DNA of 64,000 nt from Lachnospiraceae bacterium (lineage in GTDB: Bacteria > Bacillota > Clostridia > Lachnospirales > Lachnospiraceae): the NCBI GenBank assembly GCA_902363675.1, contig CABJAV010000011.1, positions 1 through 64,000 on the forward strand, in the 5' to 3' direction. The translations under genes and the position numbers were made by a program. Positions 41,579 to 50,283 of the stretch are shown here, piece after piece. Each line of letters starts with the position of its first letter. Position 1 is the first letter of the stretch. Below the pieces are notes generated by a model that saw only the letters and a list, made by a program, of their open reading frames with translations, searched no databases and was not told the DNA's origin.

Positions 41579-41782
41579 AAAGTATATATGGTTGATTTTT
41601 CTATTACTAGTGTTTCATCTTTTGTAAGCGAGACACACAAAAGTTCAGATTTTATCAATCTGCTCATAAATCAAAGGAAACCAGAAACTTTCTTGCTTTC
41701 TTCAGTAAAATGACAAAGCAAATGCTCAAGGAATCCGTGTGGATTTCAAACAGAAATTCGAGGATCGCATCTATCTGGTTAT

Positions 41783-44221
41783 TTAATCTTTAAACAGATC
41801 AACAGGTGTCTTTTTATACAATTTTCTTATCGGTACAAGACTTGCAATACCACTGCACAAAAGCGTTATAAGAAATGCACTTATGATATTAAAAGGTGTA
41901 ATGCATACCAAAGGCGTTTTCATTCCAAATGCTGGCACGTAGGTTTGATTAAATAGCATTATTAAAAGAAAATATACGATTTCCTGTAAAATAAATGTTC
42001 CCAAACCAATAAGCAAGGCCTCGATGGAAAAGATCCGAATAATATCTTTTTGATTTGTTCCAATAGCTTTTAGTATACCGAGTTTTTTCTTTCCATCTAC
42101 AATACTGAAAGAGATAAAAGAGATACTGGCAAAAACTGCGCAAATTGTACCAACAAAAATAACTGCCCGAATCAGTGGGAGATAATCCTGACGCATGGAA
42201 TATAAGGAGTCTATATTTTGTGCGTCTGTAGTATCTACATGAATTCCACGATCATATAATTGCTGATAAGAATCTGCATTTGAAAATACCGGAATAAAAT
42301 AGCGGTCTGCAATTTGATCTACATACCCTTTCTTTATATCTTGGAACATTTGTTTATTAACCCAGACAGAGATGTCATTGTCAGAATATGGCTCAACGAT
42401 TCCTACGATTTTCGCAGATTGCAAATAATCATATAAATTTAACTGATTTTCATATGCACCATGGTATTTGGAGGCATTCAGATCGATAAATTCAATCGCA
42501 TCCGTGCTGATTTTGCCGTTTTTACTGACAAGGTCATTTTCTGATGCATAGGAGGCTGAGATAACAATTTCATTATCCTTTTGGGGAAGTCGACCGGCTA
42601 CGATCTCATCGGATGTTATGGTATCAGCATTTGCATAAAGCAGATTGCTTTCAAGATACGATTCATCCACGGTATCACTAAAGTCAGAAGCGTCAATTTC
42701 CAAAAAATCAGATTCGTTCAGAATACGATTTTTAAAGCCTTTTCCAACTTTGCACATCATATAAGTGTAGTCAATATCCTGGTTACTGCAGGTTTTCCAG
42801 TGACTTTCGTAATCAGTATTTAAAATTTCTTTAACTTTAAATTTTAGACCATAAATACAAATTGAATTTTGTTTCATATTCGTTTGACTGATATGAAATT
42901 GTTTGGCACAATAATCCGTAATAATAATCTCGTTATCTTTCAGATTGGAATCAGCGTCGATCAGCAGATTCATAGTGCCTTCATTTCCCAGCTCGTTATA
43001 GCCTTTGACATTATATAAGATTTCGGAATATTTCATATTCTGAATAAAATCTTTGATGTTGTCTGTTGTGCCGACAGAGACAGTAACATCATCAAACCAG
43101 TCACTTGTATACTCTTTTGGTTCGTATATGCTTATGTAGTTATCTTTGGATGCTTGCGTGGCCTTGTATACTGGCAGACCGGGTTTCATAAAAGCAGCGG
43201 TCATAAATAGCTGAACAACAAGAAACATTACTGTCATCAGAACTGTGGTGATACATAAGCGTATTTTCTTTTGCCGTAGGAAGCCAAAGGCTAATTTAAT
43301 CAGTTTTGCAGTTTTAATATTGCTTGTCTTTTTATCGGACGCAATGGTTGCAGAAACCGGCAGGGAATCCTGCATTTGCGGAGTGACCACTTCTTTTTGA
43401 ATAGAGATGGTATAATCTTTGTTGTCGGAACCTTTTGCTATAAAGTCGCGTATTTTATCCATGAGCCGCTGATAAGAAAGGTGAGTGAAATCGATAGAAG
43501 ATGATTTATCTCCTTTCATCTGCACCGAAAAATTATCAGTAGAATTTTGGCGAGAGATATCTTCGACAATATGTCCGTCGCTCAGCCGAATGATTCGGTC
43601 ACCCCACGATTCAGCCGCTTTTTCATCGTGTGACACAACAATCACAAGATGGTCTTTGGAAATATCTTTTAACAAAGCATAAATTTTTTGTGAGTTATCG
43701 GAATCCAAATTGCCAGTTGGTTCGTCTGCAAGAATAATTGCAGGGTTTTTCACAAGTGCACGGGCAATTGCAACGCGTTGCACCTGTCCGCCACTAAGCT
43801 CATCGATTTTTCGTTTTTGCAGGTCTTTTAAGCCAACATAGTCAAGAATACGCAGGACTTCTTCCCGCACAAGGGCTTCGTTTTTGTCCGGCCAGGTCTG
43901 TTGTTCTAAGGCCAGCTCAATATTTTCATATACATTCCATTCAGAAATAAGATTAAATCGTTGAAAAACGGTTCCGATTACTATATTCCTATAATATTCA
44001 TAGGAAGAGGATGAAATCATTTTGTCATCAATGGAAATGGTCCCTTCATCTGGAACATCCAATAATCCTAACATATTAAGGAGTGTTGTTTTGCCACTGC
44101 CACTTGGTCCAAGAATAAATAAAAGACCAGGAGAATCAATGGTAAGATTTACATGATCTAATGCAACGGTTGAACAATCACCATTATCGTATTTTTTATA
44201 TATATTATCCAATTTTATCAT
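41783..44221 (-). CDS. Fused ABC transporter: MacB-type ATPase joined to an FtsX-type permease
   Basis: 812 residues. Residues 1-~225 are the ATPase: Walker [10 protein letters not shown], signature [15 protein letters not shown], Walker [13 protein letters not shown]. Then comes a linker, a first membrane helix near 310-330 ([19 protein letters not shown]), a ~350-residue extracellular domain, and three helices at ~690-800 with the FtsX pattern. Such one-piece exporters usually handle peptides, bacteriocins or lipopeptides. It is the last gene of a minus-strand unit that begins with a GEMM-I riboswitch, a dead small peptide-like gene and two membrane-anchored paralogs. A role in export or immunity for that peptide is inferred. 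Confidence 0.88.
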   Translation of the reverse strand: MIKLDNIYKKYDNGDCSTVALDHVNLTIDSPGLLFILGPSGSGKTTLLNMLGLLDVPDEGTISIDDKMISSSSYEYYRNIVIGTVFQRFNLISEWNVYENIELALEQQTWPDKNEALVREEVLRILDYVGLKDLQKRKIDELSGGQVQRVAIARALVKNPAIILADEPTGNLDSDNSQKIYALLKDISKDHLVIVVSHDEKAAESWGDRIIRLSDGHIVEDISRQNSTDNFSVQMKGDKSSSIDFTHLSYQRLMDKIRDFIAKGSDNKDYTISIQKEVVTPQMQDSLPVSATIASDKKTSNIKTAKLIKLAFGFLRQKKIRLCITTVLMTVMFLVVQLFMTAAFMKPGLPVYKATQASKDNYISIYEPKEYTSDWFDDVTVSVGTTDNIKDFIQNMKYSEILYNVKGYNELGNEGTMNLLIDADSNLKDNEIIITDYCAKQFHISQTNMKQNSICIYGLKFKVKEILNTDYESHWKTCSNQDIDYTYMMCKVGKGFKNRILNESDFLEIDASDFSDTVDESYLESNLLYANADTITSDEIVAGRLPQKDNEIVISASYASENDLVSKNGKISTDAIEFIDLNASKYHGAYENQLNLYDYLQSAKIVGIVEPYSDNDISVWVNKQMFQDIKKGYVDQIADRYFIPVFSNADSYQQLYDRGIHVDTTDAQNIDSLYSMRQDYLPLIRAVIFVGTICAVFASISFISFSIVDGKKKLGILKAIGTNQKDIIRIFSIEALLIGLGTFILQEIVYFLLIMLFNQTYVPAFGMKTPLVCITPFNIISAFLITLLCSGIASLVPIRKLYKKTPVDLFKD

Positions 44222-44241
44222 AATTATAAACTTCCATCTTA

Positions 44242-44838
44242 TTATTTAGAACTGCTGGAATCTTTAAGATCATATACCTGTTCATGGCATAACAACATTG
44301 GGAGGTTATTTTCATCATCCTCTTCGTTGAACATGCCGAGTGTATTAATGATCTTTCCATCGTGATGGATCATACCCATGGACAGCATATTATCATTCAT
44401 GCCGGAACGTCCCGAAAAGTATCCTTGTTTTTCCATCACATCCCAGTCACTATTGCCAAGATACATACAATTTATGTGCGTATTGTTTTGAACGGTATCA
44501 ACAATGTTTTTCCATTGATCTTCATCAATCGGAGTATCATCATTTAAATCATTAATAACAAGCATCGCCCATTCCTTTTTGGCAGTTGTGATGTCGCCGA
44601 CTTCATCAGCTGTAATATTTTGGACTTTAATTGTATCATTAAGAGCAATCGTATCTCCGATAAAGTAAAACGTTGTTGGATAGGTTTCCGTTAATAGTTT
44701 TACATCATTATCCTCACTGGATAAGCTGTCATCTACATAGAAAAAGGCATAATAAATGCGTGGAGCTAAGAAGAGTACTGCAATCAATATAATTGCAATA
44801 ATAAGAGCTTTAATTATAACGTTACTTGTTTTTTTCAT
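44242..44838 (-). CDS. Membrane-anchored protein, paralog 2 of a tandem pair
   Basis: 198 residues. One N-terminal membrane helix (ALIIAIILIAVLFLAPRIYY), then an acidic extracellular domain. It shares long blocks with the neighbour at 44889: QTYPTTFYFIGDT-like TETYPTTFYFIGDTI, KKEWAMLVINDLNDD, QWKNIVDTVQNN and CMYLGNSDWDVMEKQGYFSG. The domain has a Rossmann-like rhythm but no known motif. A pair of copies in front of an ABC exporter could be partner subunits or immunity proteins. The function is not known. Confidence 0.7.
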   Translation of the reverse strand: MKKTSNVIIKALIIAIILIAVLFLAPRIYYAFFYVDDSLSSEDNDVKLLTETYPTTFYFIGDTIALNDTIKVQNITADEVGDITTAKKEWAMLVINDLNDDTPIDEDQWKNIVDTVQNNTHINCMYLGNSDWDVMEKQGYFSGRSGMNDNMLSMGMIHHDGKIINTLGMFNEEDDENNLPMLLCHEQVYDLKDSSSSK

Positions 44839-44888
44839 AAATAAATCCTTTCTTCAAAGGGGGATGCCCCTGAAATAATATTTTTTGG

Positions 44889-45482
44889 TCAAGTGCGCGA
44901 AGTTTGAAGATCGTACGCTTGTTCATGAAGTAAAAGAGCAGGGAGATCGTCCGGGTCATCATCAGCTTTAAGCATACCTAAAGTATTGATGACGGAAGTT
45001 TTCTGGTGAATAAGTCCCATAGAGAGATCCGTGTCATCGAGATCCTCTTTTCCGGAAAAATAGCCTTGTTTTTCCATTACGTCCCAATCGCTATTGCCAA
45101 GATACATACAATTGATATGGCTGTTGTTTTGCACCGTATCAACAATGTTTTTCCACTGTTCTTCACGGATTGGAAGGTCATCATTCAGATCATTAATAAC
45201 AAGCATCGCCCATTCCTTTTTGGAAGTTGTAATATTGCTGACTTCATCTACAGTTATATTTTTGGTAGTGATTGATTTATCAAGAGGAATGGTATCTCCG
45301 ATAAAATAAAAAGTCGTTGGATAAGTCTGGCTTAAAAGTAAGATATCAGTTTCTTCCGTTGTTAAATCAGTATCATTAGAATTAAAAAATTTGTAATAGG
45401 TTCTTATGCATAAGAAAATTACTACAATTGCAATTACAACAAACAGTATGCCTTTGAGTATGTGTTTTATTGTTTTGTTCAT
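44889..45482 (-). CDS. Membrane-anchored protein, paralog 1 of a tandem pair
   Basis: 197 residues, roughly 60% identical by eye to the next gene. N-terminal helix (GILFVVIAIVVIFLCIRTYY) followed by the conserved blocks TYPTTFYFIGDTI, KKEWAMLVINDLNDDLPI and CMYLGNSDWDVMEKQGYFSG. Differences concentrate in the stretch after the membrane helix and at the C terminus, as expected for diverged duplicates that bind different partners. It is the first intact gene behind the GEMM-I riboswitch. No family is recognised. Confidence 0.7.
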   Translation of the reverse strand: MNKTIKHILKGILFVVIAIVVIFLCIRTYYKFFNSNDTDLTTEETDILLLSQTYPTTFYFIGDTIPLDKSITTKNITVDEVSNITTSKKEWAMLVINDLNDDLPIREEQWKNIVDTVQNNSHINCMYLGNSDWDVMEKQGYFSGKEDLDDTDLSMGLIHQKTSVINTLGMLKADDDPDDLPALLLHEQAYDLQTSRT

Positions 45483-45494
45483 AAATCTTCACCT

Positions 45495-45690
45495 CTATTT
45501 TGCTTTTTTTGAATATTTTAAAGTACGTGTGGTTGAGCTACCGCTTGAGTAGTAATGGTAAGGGGCTAATGTTTCGCCACCAGATTTACCTTCATTTAAG
45601 CCAAACTTTGCAGTATTCAGAGTTTATATTAACATTACCAGAAACAGAGGCACTATCTGAGCCACCTGATATTTACTAGAATTCCATCAT
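45495..45690 (-). pseudogene. Dead small secreted-peptide-like gene
   Basis: A minus-strand AAAGGAG and ATG (45690) are followed at once by a stop. Downstream, one frame reads GGSDSASVSGNVNINSE and the next reads FGLNEGKSGGETLAPYHYYS, then SGSSTTRTLKYSKKAK and stop. The two frames join by a single shift, so the gene has at least one stop and one frameshift. The Gly/Ser-rich, Tyr-rich tail (PYHYYSSGSSTTRT) recalls lactococcin 972-like peptides, but the match is only by eye. Its position just after the riboswitch suggests that it was the main product of the unit. Confidence 0.5.
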
Positions 45691-45792
45691 AATAAACTCC
45701 TTTGAACATATTTATACATTATTTACTTGCTCGATTATTGAAAAATGAAAAGCACATCCTTGCGAAAAATTAGCAAGAAAAAAATGTTTTAA

Positions 45793-45828
45793 ACAAAAAA
45801 AGTTGCAATGAAATTGATTCATTGCAAC
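45793..45828 (-). terminator. Riboswitch-linked terminator (minus strand)
   Basis: On the minus strand GTTGCAATGAA pairs with TTCATTGCAAC (11 bp), followed by TTTTTTTG. It begins inside the 3' end of the riboswitch aptamer, a typical on/off expression platform. Confidence 0.8.
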
Positions 45829-45906
45829 CGAACTATCTTAGTAACATAAATTGTACCGTAGACTTCTAGCTTTGCGCCATTACATTTCTGCAACTTTGCC
45901 TTTGAA
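45823..45906 (-). promoter_or_regulatory. GEMM-I riboswitch (cyclic-di-GMP type)
   Basis: Read on the minus strand: AAAGGCAAAG, a 6-bp hairpin GTTGCA-GAAA-TGTAAT with a GNRA tetraloop, the conserved GGCGCAAAGCTA, GTCTACGGTA, a short stem around AATTTATG, and TACTAAGATAG with the closing GTTCGGTTGC. These correspond in order to the GEMM-I aptamer (GGCAAA, GAAA tetraloop, GACGCAAAGC, tetraloop receptor). The base at the ligand-pairing G20 position appears to be G, which favours c-di-GMP over cGAMP, but my alignment there is uncertain. The overlapping terminator makes transcription control likely. Confidence 0.75.
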
Positions 45907-45923
45907 ATTTAATAACGAAACAA

Positions 45924-45952
45924 ATAGTAACAGATGTCGAATTTTGTGTCAA
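45924..45952 (-). promoter_or_regulatory. Promoter of the GEMM-I unit (minus strand)
   Basis: TTGACA (45952-45947), 17-bp spacer, TACTAT (45929-45924). The start would lie about 10 bases before the aptamer. Confidence 0.8.
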
Positions 45953-46024
45953 CAGATTTTTCAAAAGAAAATTTACGAAATAAGCACGGCTTTATTCATT
46001 CAAAGTTTTTTCTTTTTCTTTATA

Positions 46025-46049
46025 AAAGGAGCATTTTGCTCCTTTTTTT
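46025..46049 (+). terminator. Hairpin terminator
   Basis: AAAAGGAGC-ATTTT-GCTCCTTTTTTT. A short perfect stem with a T-tract on the right and As on the left; it may act in both directions. What it terminates on the plus strand is unclear. Confidence 0.6.
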
Positions 46050-46114
46050 AAATGTTCCAAGACAGGAGAGTACAACATGAATCCCATAATCGATCCGTTA
46101 AGAATAGAGGAACA

Positions 46115-46294
46115 ATGGAAAAAGCGAAAGCCAGAATCCGCCGAAAGGCAAAGGCCTTAATGCGGTGGCAGAGAAAGAAAGGTTTGACAGCGGACAAAGC
46201 CGCAAAAGGAAACTACCGTATTTCCTATGAAACCCTCAAAGACTGGGGGTATTGCAGTATGGTCAATGCCTATTATAAAAAGGATATGTATTAA
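46115..46294 (+). CDS. Small basic protein, function unknown
   Basis: 59 residues from ATG 46115 (AGAGG 4 bases upstream); the frame is open to 46052. It is very basic at the start (KAKARIRRKAKALMRWQRKK) and ends in a Tyr-rich stretch (GYCSMVNAYYKKDMY). The ordered helix suggests nucleic acid or membrane binding. It converges with the next gene, overlapping it by 4 bases. Confidence 0.45.
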   Translation: MEKAKARIRRKAKALMRWQRKKGLTADKAAKGNYRISYETLKDWGYCSMVNAYYKKDMY

Positions 46295-47025
46295 TAGCGT
46301 GTATCCACATGGAATCCGGATTGCTTTAATTCGCGTTTGGTAATGACACGATTCCAGTGTACGGAAGCATTATAATTTCCTTCCACAACAGTAACGGAGT
46401 TATCTGATTTTTTTAGTACAATTACGGAATGATAATTGCCGATACGGATATGATCCCCGACTTTAATTTTGTCAAAGTTCTTATGGGTCTTTACCGGGGC
46501 ATATTTACCGAATACTTTGTCACTGAATTCTCCGACGAGAGCAACACAGCCATAACCATAGAGGTTTGCCGCTTCCCAGTAATAGCAGTTGTTTTCATTG
46601 GTCCAGGACATTCCTTCCGGATACTTGGATTTCAGGGAAAGAAGTTTTTTCTTAGCCTGTTTCTGGGAGATTTTCTTGCTGACAAAGACCTCACAGGAAA
46701 GGCTGCCGCATAAATATTCACCAGTAACCGTAATGATTGCCTTGCCGGGTTTGACGGCAGTAATCCTACCATTTTTATCCACTGTGACTACCGATTTTTT
46801 GGAACTTTTCCACGTCATCTTGCCAATCGGAACGTTGCACTTGATTTTTTTGCTTTTTCCAGCTCGCAAAAATACACGGGATTCACTGAGAGATGCGAGA
46901 ACAGTATCGTTATAACCAGAAGTCTCAGGAGCTGCATAGACAGTATGGATATTTGTAGTTGGGATGAGCATTGCCACAATCAAAAGGAAAGCGACAAGCT
47001 GCTTTGTCCGGAAAAACTTTTTCAT
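46291..47025 (-). CDS. Secreted BIG2 domain protein with a CHAP/NlpC-like C-terminal domain
   Basis: 244 residues from ATG 47025; a longer frame starts at 47097. A Sec signal (LVAFLLIVAMLIPTTNIHTV, cleavage near YAAPE) is followed by a BIG2 immunoglobulin-like domain (KMTWKSSKKSVVTVDKNGRI, then TAVKPGKAIITV; residues ~35-120). The rest resembles a papain-fold cell wall hydrolase: Cys in YGYGCVALVGEF, His in GNYHSVIVLKK and a polar residue in VVEGNYNAS. The order Cys-His-Glu/Asn fits CHAP or NlpC families. It may cut peptidoglycan or simply bind it. Confidence 0.72.
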   Translation of the reverse strand: MKKFFRTKQLVAFLLIVAMLIPTTNIHTVYAAPETSGYNDTVLASLSESRVFLRAGKSKKIKCNVPIGKMTWKSSKKSVVTVDKNGRITAVKPGKAIITVTGEYLCGSLSCEVFVSKKISQKQAKKKLLSLKSKYPEGMSWTNENNCYYWEAANLYGYGCVALVGEFSDKVFGKYAPVKTHKNFDKIKVGDHIRIGNYHSVIVLKKSDNSVTVVEGNYNASVHWNRVITKRELKQSGFHVDTRY

Positions 47026-47173
47026 AATAATATTTGTTGCCTTTCTGTAATAGTAAATTGCTACTTTTATCATAAAGTATAAGTGTTTGTCCGGCAATAT
47101 TCAATGCAAATAATCTTCTTTTTTAAGAAGAAATTTCCTATAGATTGAGCTTAAAAAAGAGTCGGAAAAAGAG

Positions 47174-47179
47174 TATAAT
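47174..47179 (+). promoter_or_regulatory. Probable -10 element of the gamma carbonic anhydrase gene
   Basis: TATAAT at 47174-47179, with only a weak -35 (TTAAAA at 47151). It is the best candidate in the 245 bases before the gene. Confidence 0.4.
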
Positions 47180-47269
47180 TGTCCAAAAAGAGTAACTATT
47201 CAGAACCTCGAATAGAGTTACCAAAACGAAAAGAAAATAATTATAAAAAAATAGAATGGAGACGAAGAA

Positions 47270-47737
47270 ATGTCAAAAAATTATATCGCAGAAGGCGCAG
47301 TCGTAAAAGGAAATGTGCAGATGGGAGAAGACGTCAGCATCTGGTACAATGCCACCGTTCGCGGAGATTCCGCCGAAATTAAAATCGGGGACCGGACCAA
47401 CGTACAGGATAATGCCGTCATACATGTAGATACACATTATCCGACAACCATCGGAAACGGAGTGACGATTGGGCATGGAGCCATCGTCCATGGATGTACC
47501 GTGGGCGACAATACTTTGATCGGAATGGGAGCCATTGTATTAAACGGAGCCAGCATTGGGGAGAACTGTATCATCGGCGCCGGGGCTCTCGTAACCCAAA
47601 ATACAAATATTCCTGCCGGAAGCCTTGCTTTTGGCAATCCTGCCAAAGTCATCCGCTCACTCACGCGCGAAGAAATCGAAAGTAATCAGCAAAACGCCCG
47701 GCACTACATCGCCGCCGCCGAAACCCAGCTTAAATAA
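47270..47737 (+). CDS. Gamma carbonic anhydrase family protein (left-handed beta-helix)
   Basis: 155 residues of hexapeptide repeats (VKGNVQMGEDVSIWYNATVR, IGNGVTIGHGAIVHGCTVGD). Metal-binding histidines are present in NAVIHVDTH and TIGHGAIVHG, with Arg in VRGDSAEI. The family (YrdA/PaaY/Cam-like) binds zinc or iron as trimers; not all members hydrate CO2. The start is preceded by a GGAGACG site. No clear functional link with the neighbouring exopolysaccharide operon. Confidence 0.9.
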   Translation: MSKNYIAEGAVVKGNVQMGEDVSIWYNATVRGDSAEIKIGDRTNVQDNAVIHVDTHYPTTIGNGVTIGHGAIVHGCTVGDNTLIGMGAIVLNGASIGENCIIGAGALVTQNTNIPAGSLAFGNPAKVIRSLTREEIESNQQNARHYIAAAETQLK

Positions 47738-47787
47738 AACGCGAGCAAACCCCTTTCATGAGAAACCGCCTTTTTCTGTTATCAAAG

Positions 47788-47816
47788 TGGAAAAAAAGGC
47801 CGAAATATTATATAAT
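47788..47816 (+). promoter_or_regulatory. Putative promoter of the exopolysaccharide operon
   Basis: TGGAAA (47788-47793), 17-bp spacer, perfect TATAAT (47811-47816), 33 bases before the first gene. The -35 is poor, so an activator may be needed. Confidence 0.5.
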
Positions 47817-47848
47817 GTAGATAATTATATTCACAAGGTAGAAATACA

Positions 47849-48109
47849 ATGAACACAACAAAAAACTATCAACTTCGACAAGCGGCAGGCGAATATTGGT
47901 TAATTCGAATGGACCAGCAACGATTTGTCTATGAGAAGCCGATTATGTTGAATGAAGTGGGAGCCATGATCTGGCAACAGTATATGCAGGGGCAGACAGA
48001 AAAAGAGATTGCGGCATTGTTGCAGCAGACATATGGAATTGATGACCAAGAGGCTTATCAGGATGTACAGCAATTTATAAGGCAGCTGAGGGAACAGGGG
48101 ATTATATGA
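47849..48109 (+). CDS. PqqD family protein
   Basis: 86 residues with the winged-helix pattern of PqqD: YQLRQAAGEYWLIRMD, LNEVGAMIWQQYMQGQTEKE, IAALLQQTYG...VQQFIRQLREQGII. PqqD domains bind the leader of a peptide being modified by a radical SAM enzyme, but no such enzyme or peptide is in sight. PqqD-like proteins also occur at the head of some polysaccharide clusters together with NTP_transf_5 proteins, as here (62233). It overlaps the next gene by 4 bases (ATGA), so it is certainly part of this operon. Confidence 0.85.
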   Translation: MNTTKNYQLRQAAGEYWLIRMDQQRFVYEKPIMLNEVGAMIWQQYMQGQTEKEIAALLQQTYGIDDQEAYQDVQQFIRQLREQGII

Positions 48110-50283
48110 ATATATTGCTTGTCGGTGGCAAAAGCCATTTCTTACAACTTTTAATTGAAAAATTAAATAAAGAAGGACATCGTATTTTTATTTTGACGGA
48201 CGAACCGAAAAGTGGTCGTCCTACCCGCAAAGTTTTTGAAACCTATCATTTCTCGTATGAGGAGTCTTGTATCCGGGAAGTCGTAGAAAGCATTCAGCCG
48301 GATGAAACCATTTTCCTGGGAGCGTTTGATACGAATTACAAATGGGCGGAATTAAAAAGTCATGCCGGCGCATTTTCTGCCGGTCTGATGAACGTGCTTT
48401 CGGCTTTTGTCGGCTGCTCAACGGGACGTTTTATTTATTTGTCATCGGAGGAAGTTTTTCAGCAGGAATTTACTGATGCGATTTCGGAAGATGAGACACC
48501 GGCAGCCGTGACGGCAAAAGGACAGGCGCTGGCAGTGGGCGAGGGCATTTGCAAATATTATCGGGACATGGGCAAAGATGTTGTTACTCTGCGTCTGGAT
48601 CATATGTATGGAATGCCGGAATCCGCACTGGAAGCAAAAAATATGATTGGTCGTATGTGTGTGGAAGCATTGGAAACAAGAGAGATTCTTGTTGGAAAAT
48701 GGCAGAGAGCCGCACTTTTGCATGAATCGGATGCGGTGGAGTTCATTTACCGCGTGGTGGCAGCGAAAGAACCAAAGTATGGCCTGTATCACATCTCTTC
48801 CGGAGAACCAATCAGTCAGCAGACGATGGCAGAGGCGTTGGTCAAAGGATTTGATGGTGAGATCGCAATCATGGAGAATCCGAAGGAACCACGATGGGAG
48901 CCGGTTTTATCAAATACAAGATATGCTGAGGAATTTGGAATCCGTATTTTCCATACACCGGAAAAGGAGCTTCCGCCGATTGCAAAGCATATAAATCGTA
49001 ATGCAACAGAATTTGCAAGAATCGAAGTAAGACCCAAGGGAATAACTGGAAAAATCCATAGATGGATCAAAGAGTTTCTGCCGGCAGTATTTCCGTTCCT
49101 TGAGAACATGGTCTGCTTTATTCCATTTTTTATGCTTAATAACCGTGCGGTTGGAAGAGAGTATTTTCAGAATATTGATTTTTATCTGCTCTATGTGCTT
49201 TTATTTGCAATCGTATATGGGCAGCAGCAGGCAACGTTTTCTTCACTTTTGGCAGTGGCAGGATATACGTTCCGGCAGATGTATCATCGAAGCGGATTTG
49301 ATGTTATACTCGATTACAATACATATATATGGATCGCGCAGCTTCTGATTCTGGGACTGGCGGTTGGTTACATGAGAGACCGATTGCGTGTGCTGGAGGA
49401 TGAAGGCAAAAATGAAGTCAAATTTCTTTCCAAACAGATTGACGATATTGCAGACATTAACGTCAGCAATGTGCGAATCAAGGAAATGCTGTCGACACAG
49501 ATCGTTAACCAGAATGACAGCTTCGGTAAGCTGTATGAAGTTACTTCGAGCCTTGATAAATACGAGCCGGGCGAAGTCCTTTTCTATGCGGCAGAGGTGC
49601 TGGCGCAGTTGATGGGAAGCAAGGATGTGGCAATATATTCAGTAGCCAACCGTTCCTATGCCCGTCTGTTTTCAGCAACCTCGCAGAAAGCACGCAGTCT
49701 TGGAAATTCTATTAACTATGTGGAAATGGAAGAAATGTACGAGCAGCTGCAGGAACGCAAAGTATACATTAATAAAAACATGGACGAGCGTTATCCATTG
49801 ATGGCAGATGCCATCTATTCTGAGGAAAATATGCAGCTGATCCTTATGGTCTGGGGTATTCCATGGGAGCGCATGACATTGGGACAGGCAAACATGCTTA
49901 CCGTTATCGGTTATCTGATACAGAATGCGGTGCTTCGTGCAAACCGTTACATGTCTGCTCTGGAAGAACAGCGTTATATCGAGGGTACCAACATCCTTGG
50001 TCAGGAAGCATTCCGTTCTTTGGTCAAAGCCTATATGAATGCAAGAAACAAAGAATTGACAGAGTGTGCTTTGATTTTGATTGATACAGGAGAAGTGCCA
50101 AAAGAAGAGGCTGGACATACCTTGAGCAAGATGATTCGTCAAAGCGATTTTCTTGGAGAACTTGAGGATGGCAATCTCTATGCACTTCTTGCAAATACCA
50201 ACGAGAAATCGGCAGAAATGGTTGAGACCCGTTTCCAGGAGGCTGGATTCGAATGTTCCATACAGGAGGATGATGTGGTATGA
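48106..50283 (+). CDS. pelD: PelD-like c-di-GMP receptor with an N-terminal degenerate SDR domain
   Basis: 725 residues. Residues 1-~300 have the shape of an NAD-dependent epimerase (MNILLVGGKSHFLQ, RFIYLSSEEVF, VVTLRLDHMYG), but the GxxGxxG loop is broken and the catalytic YxxxK is replaced (Lys138, Leu142, judged from Glu146). Four membrane helices follow (~325-425), then a short coiled coil, a GAF domain (~480-610) and a degenerate GGDEF domain. There the active-site GGDEF is replaced by EDGNL, while R678-x-x-D681 (RQSD) keeps the inhibitory-site motif at the right distance. That is the PelD layout, in which c-di-GMP binding turns on Pel polymer synthesis. Pseudomonas PelD lacks the SDR part. 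Confidence 0.85.
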   Translation: MNILLVGGKSHFLQLLIEKLNKEGHRIFILTDEPKSGRPTRKVFETYHFSYEESCIREVVESIQPDETIFLGAFDTNYKWAELKSHAGAFSAGLMNVLSAFVGCSTGRFIYLSSEEVFQQEFTDAISEDETPAAVTAKGQALAVGEGICKYYRDMGKDVVTLRLDHMYGMPESALEAKNMIGRMCVEALETREILVGKWQRAALLHESDAVEFIYRVVAAKEPKYGLYHISSGEPISQQTMAEALVKGFDGEIAIMENPKEPRWEPVLSNTRYAEEFGIRIFHTPEKELPPIAKHINRNATEFARIEVRPKGITGKIHRWIKEFLPAVFPFLENMVCFIPFFMLNNRAVGREYFQNIDFYLLYVLLFAIVYGQQQATFSSLLAVAGYTFRQMYHRSGFDVILDYNTYIWIAQLLILGLAVGYMRDRLRVLEDEGKNEVKFLSKQIDDIADINVSNVRIKEMLSTQIVNQNDSFGKLYEVTSSLDKYEPGEVLFYAAEVLAQLMGSKDVAIYSVANRSYARLFSATSQKARSLGNSINYVEMEEMYEQLQERKVYINKNMDERYPLMADAIYSEENMQLILMVWGIPWERMTLGQANMLTVIGYLIQNAVLRANRYMSALEEQRYIEGTNILGQEAFRSLVKAYMNARNKELTECALILIDTGEVPKEEAGHTLSKMIRQSDFLGELEDGNLYALLANTNEKSAEMVETRFQEAGFECSIQEDDVV

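Noticed and set aside
41640..41782. Possible gene remnant between the terminator and the ABC exporter (plus frame ending [18 protein letters not shown])
   Set aside because: About 20 plausible residues with no start, no family match and no repeat ends. Too little to call a pseudogene.
47115..47131. TCTTCTT-TTTT-AAGAAGA hairpin as a terminator
   Set aside because: AT-only stem between two gene starts, with no gene end to serve on either strand.
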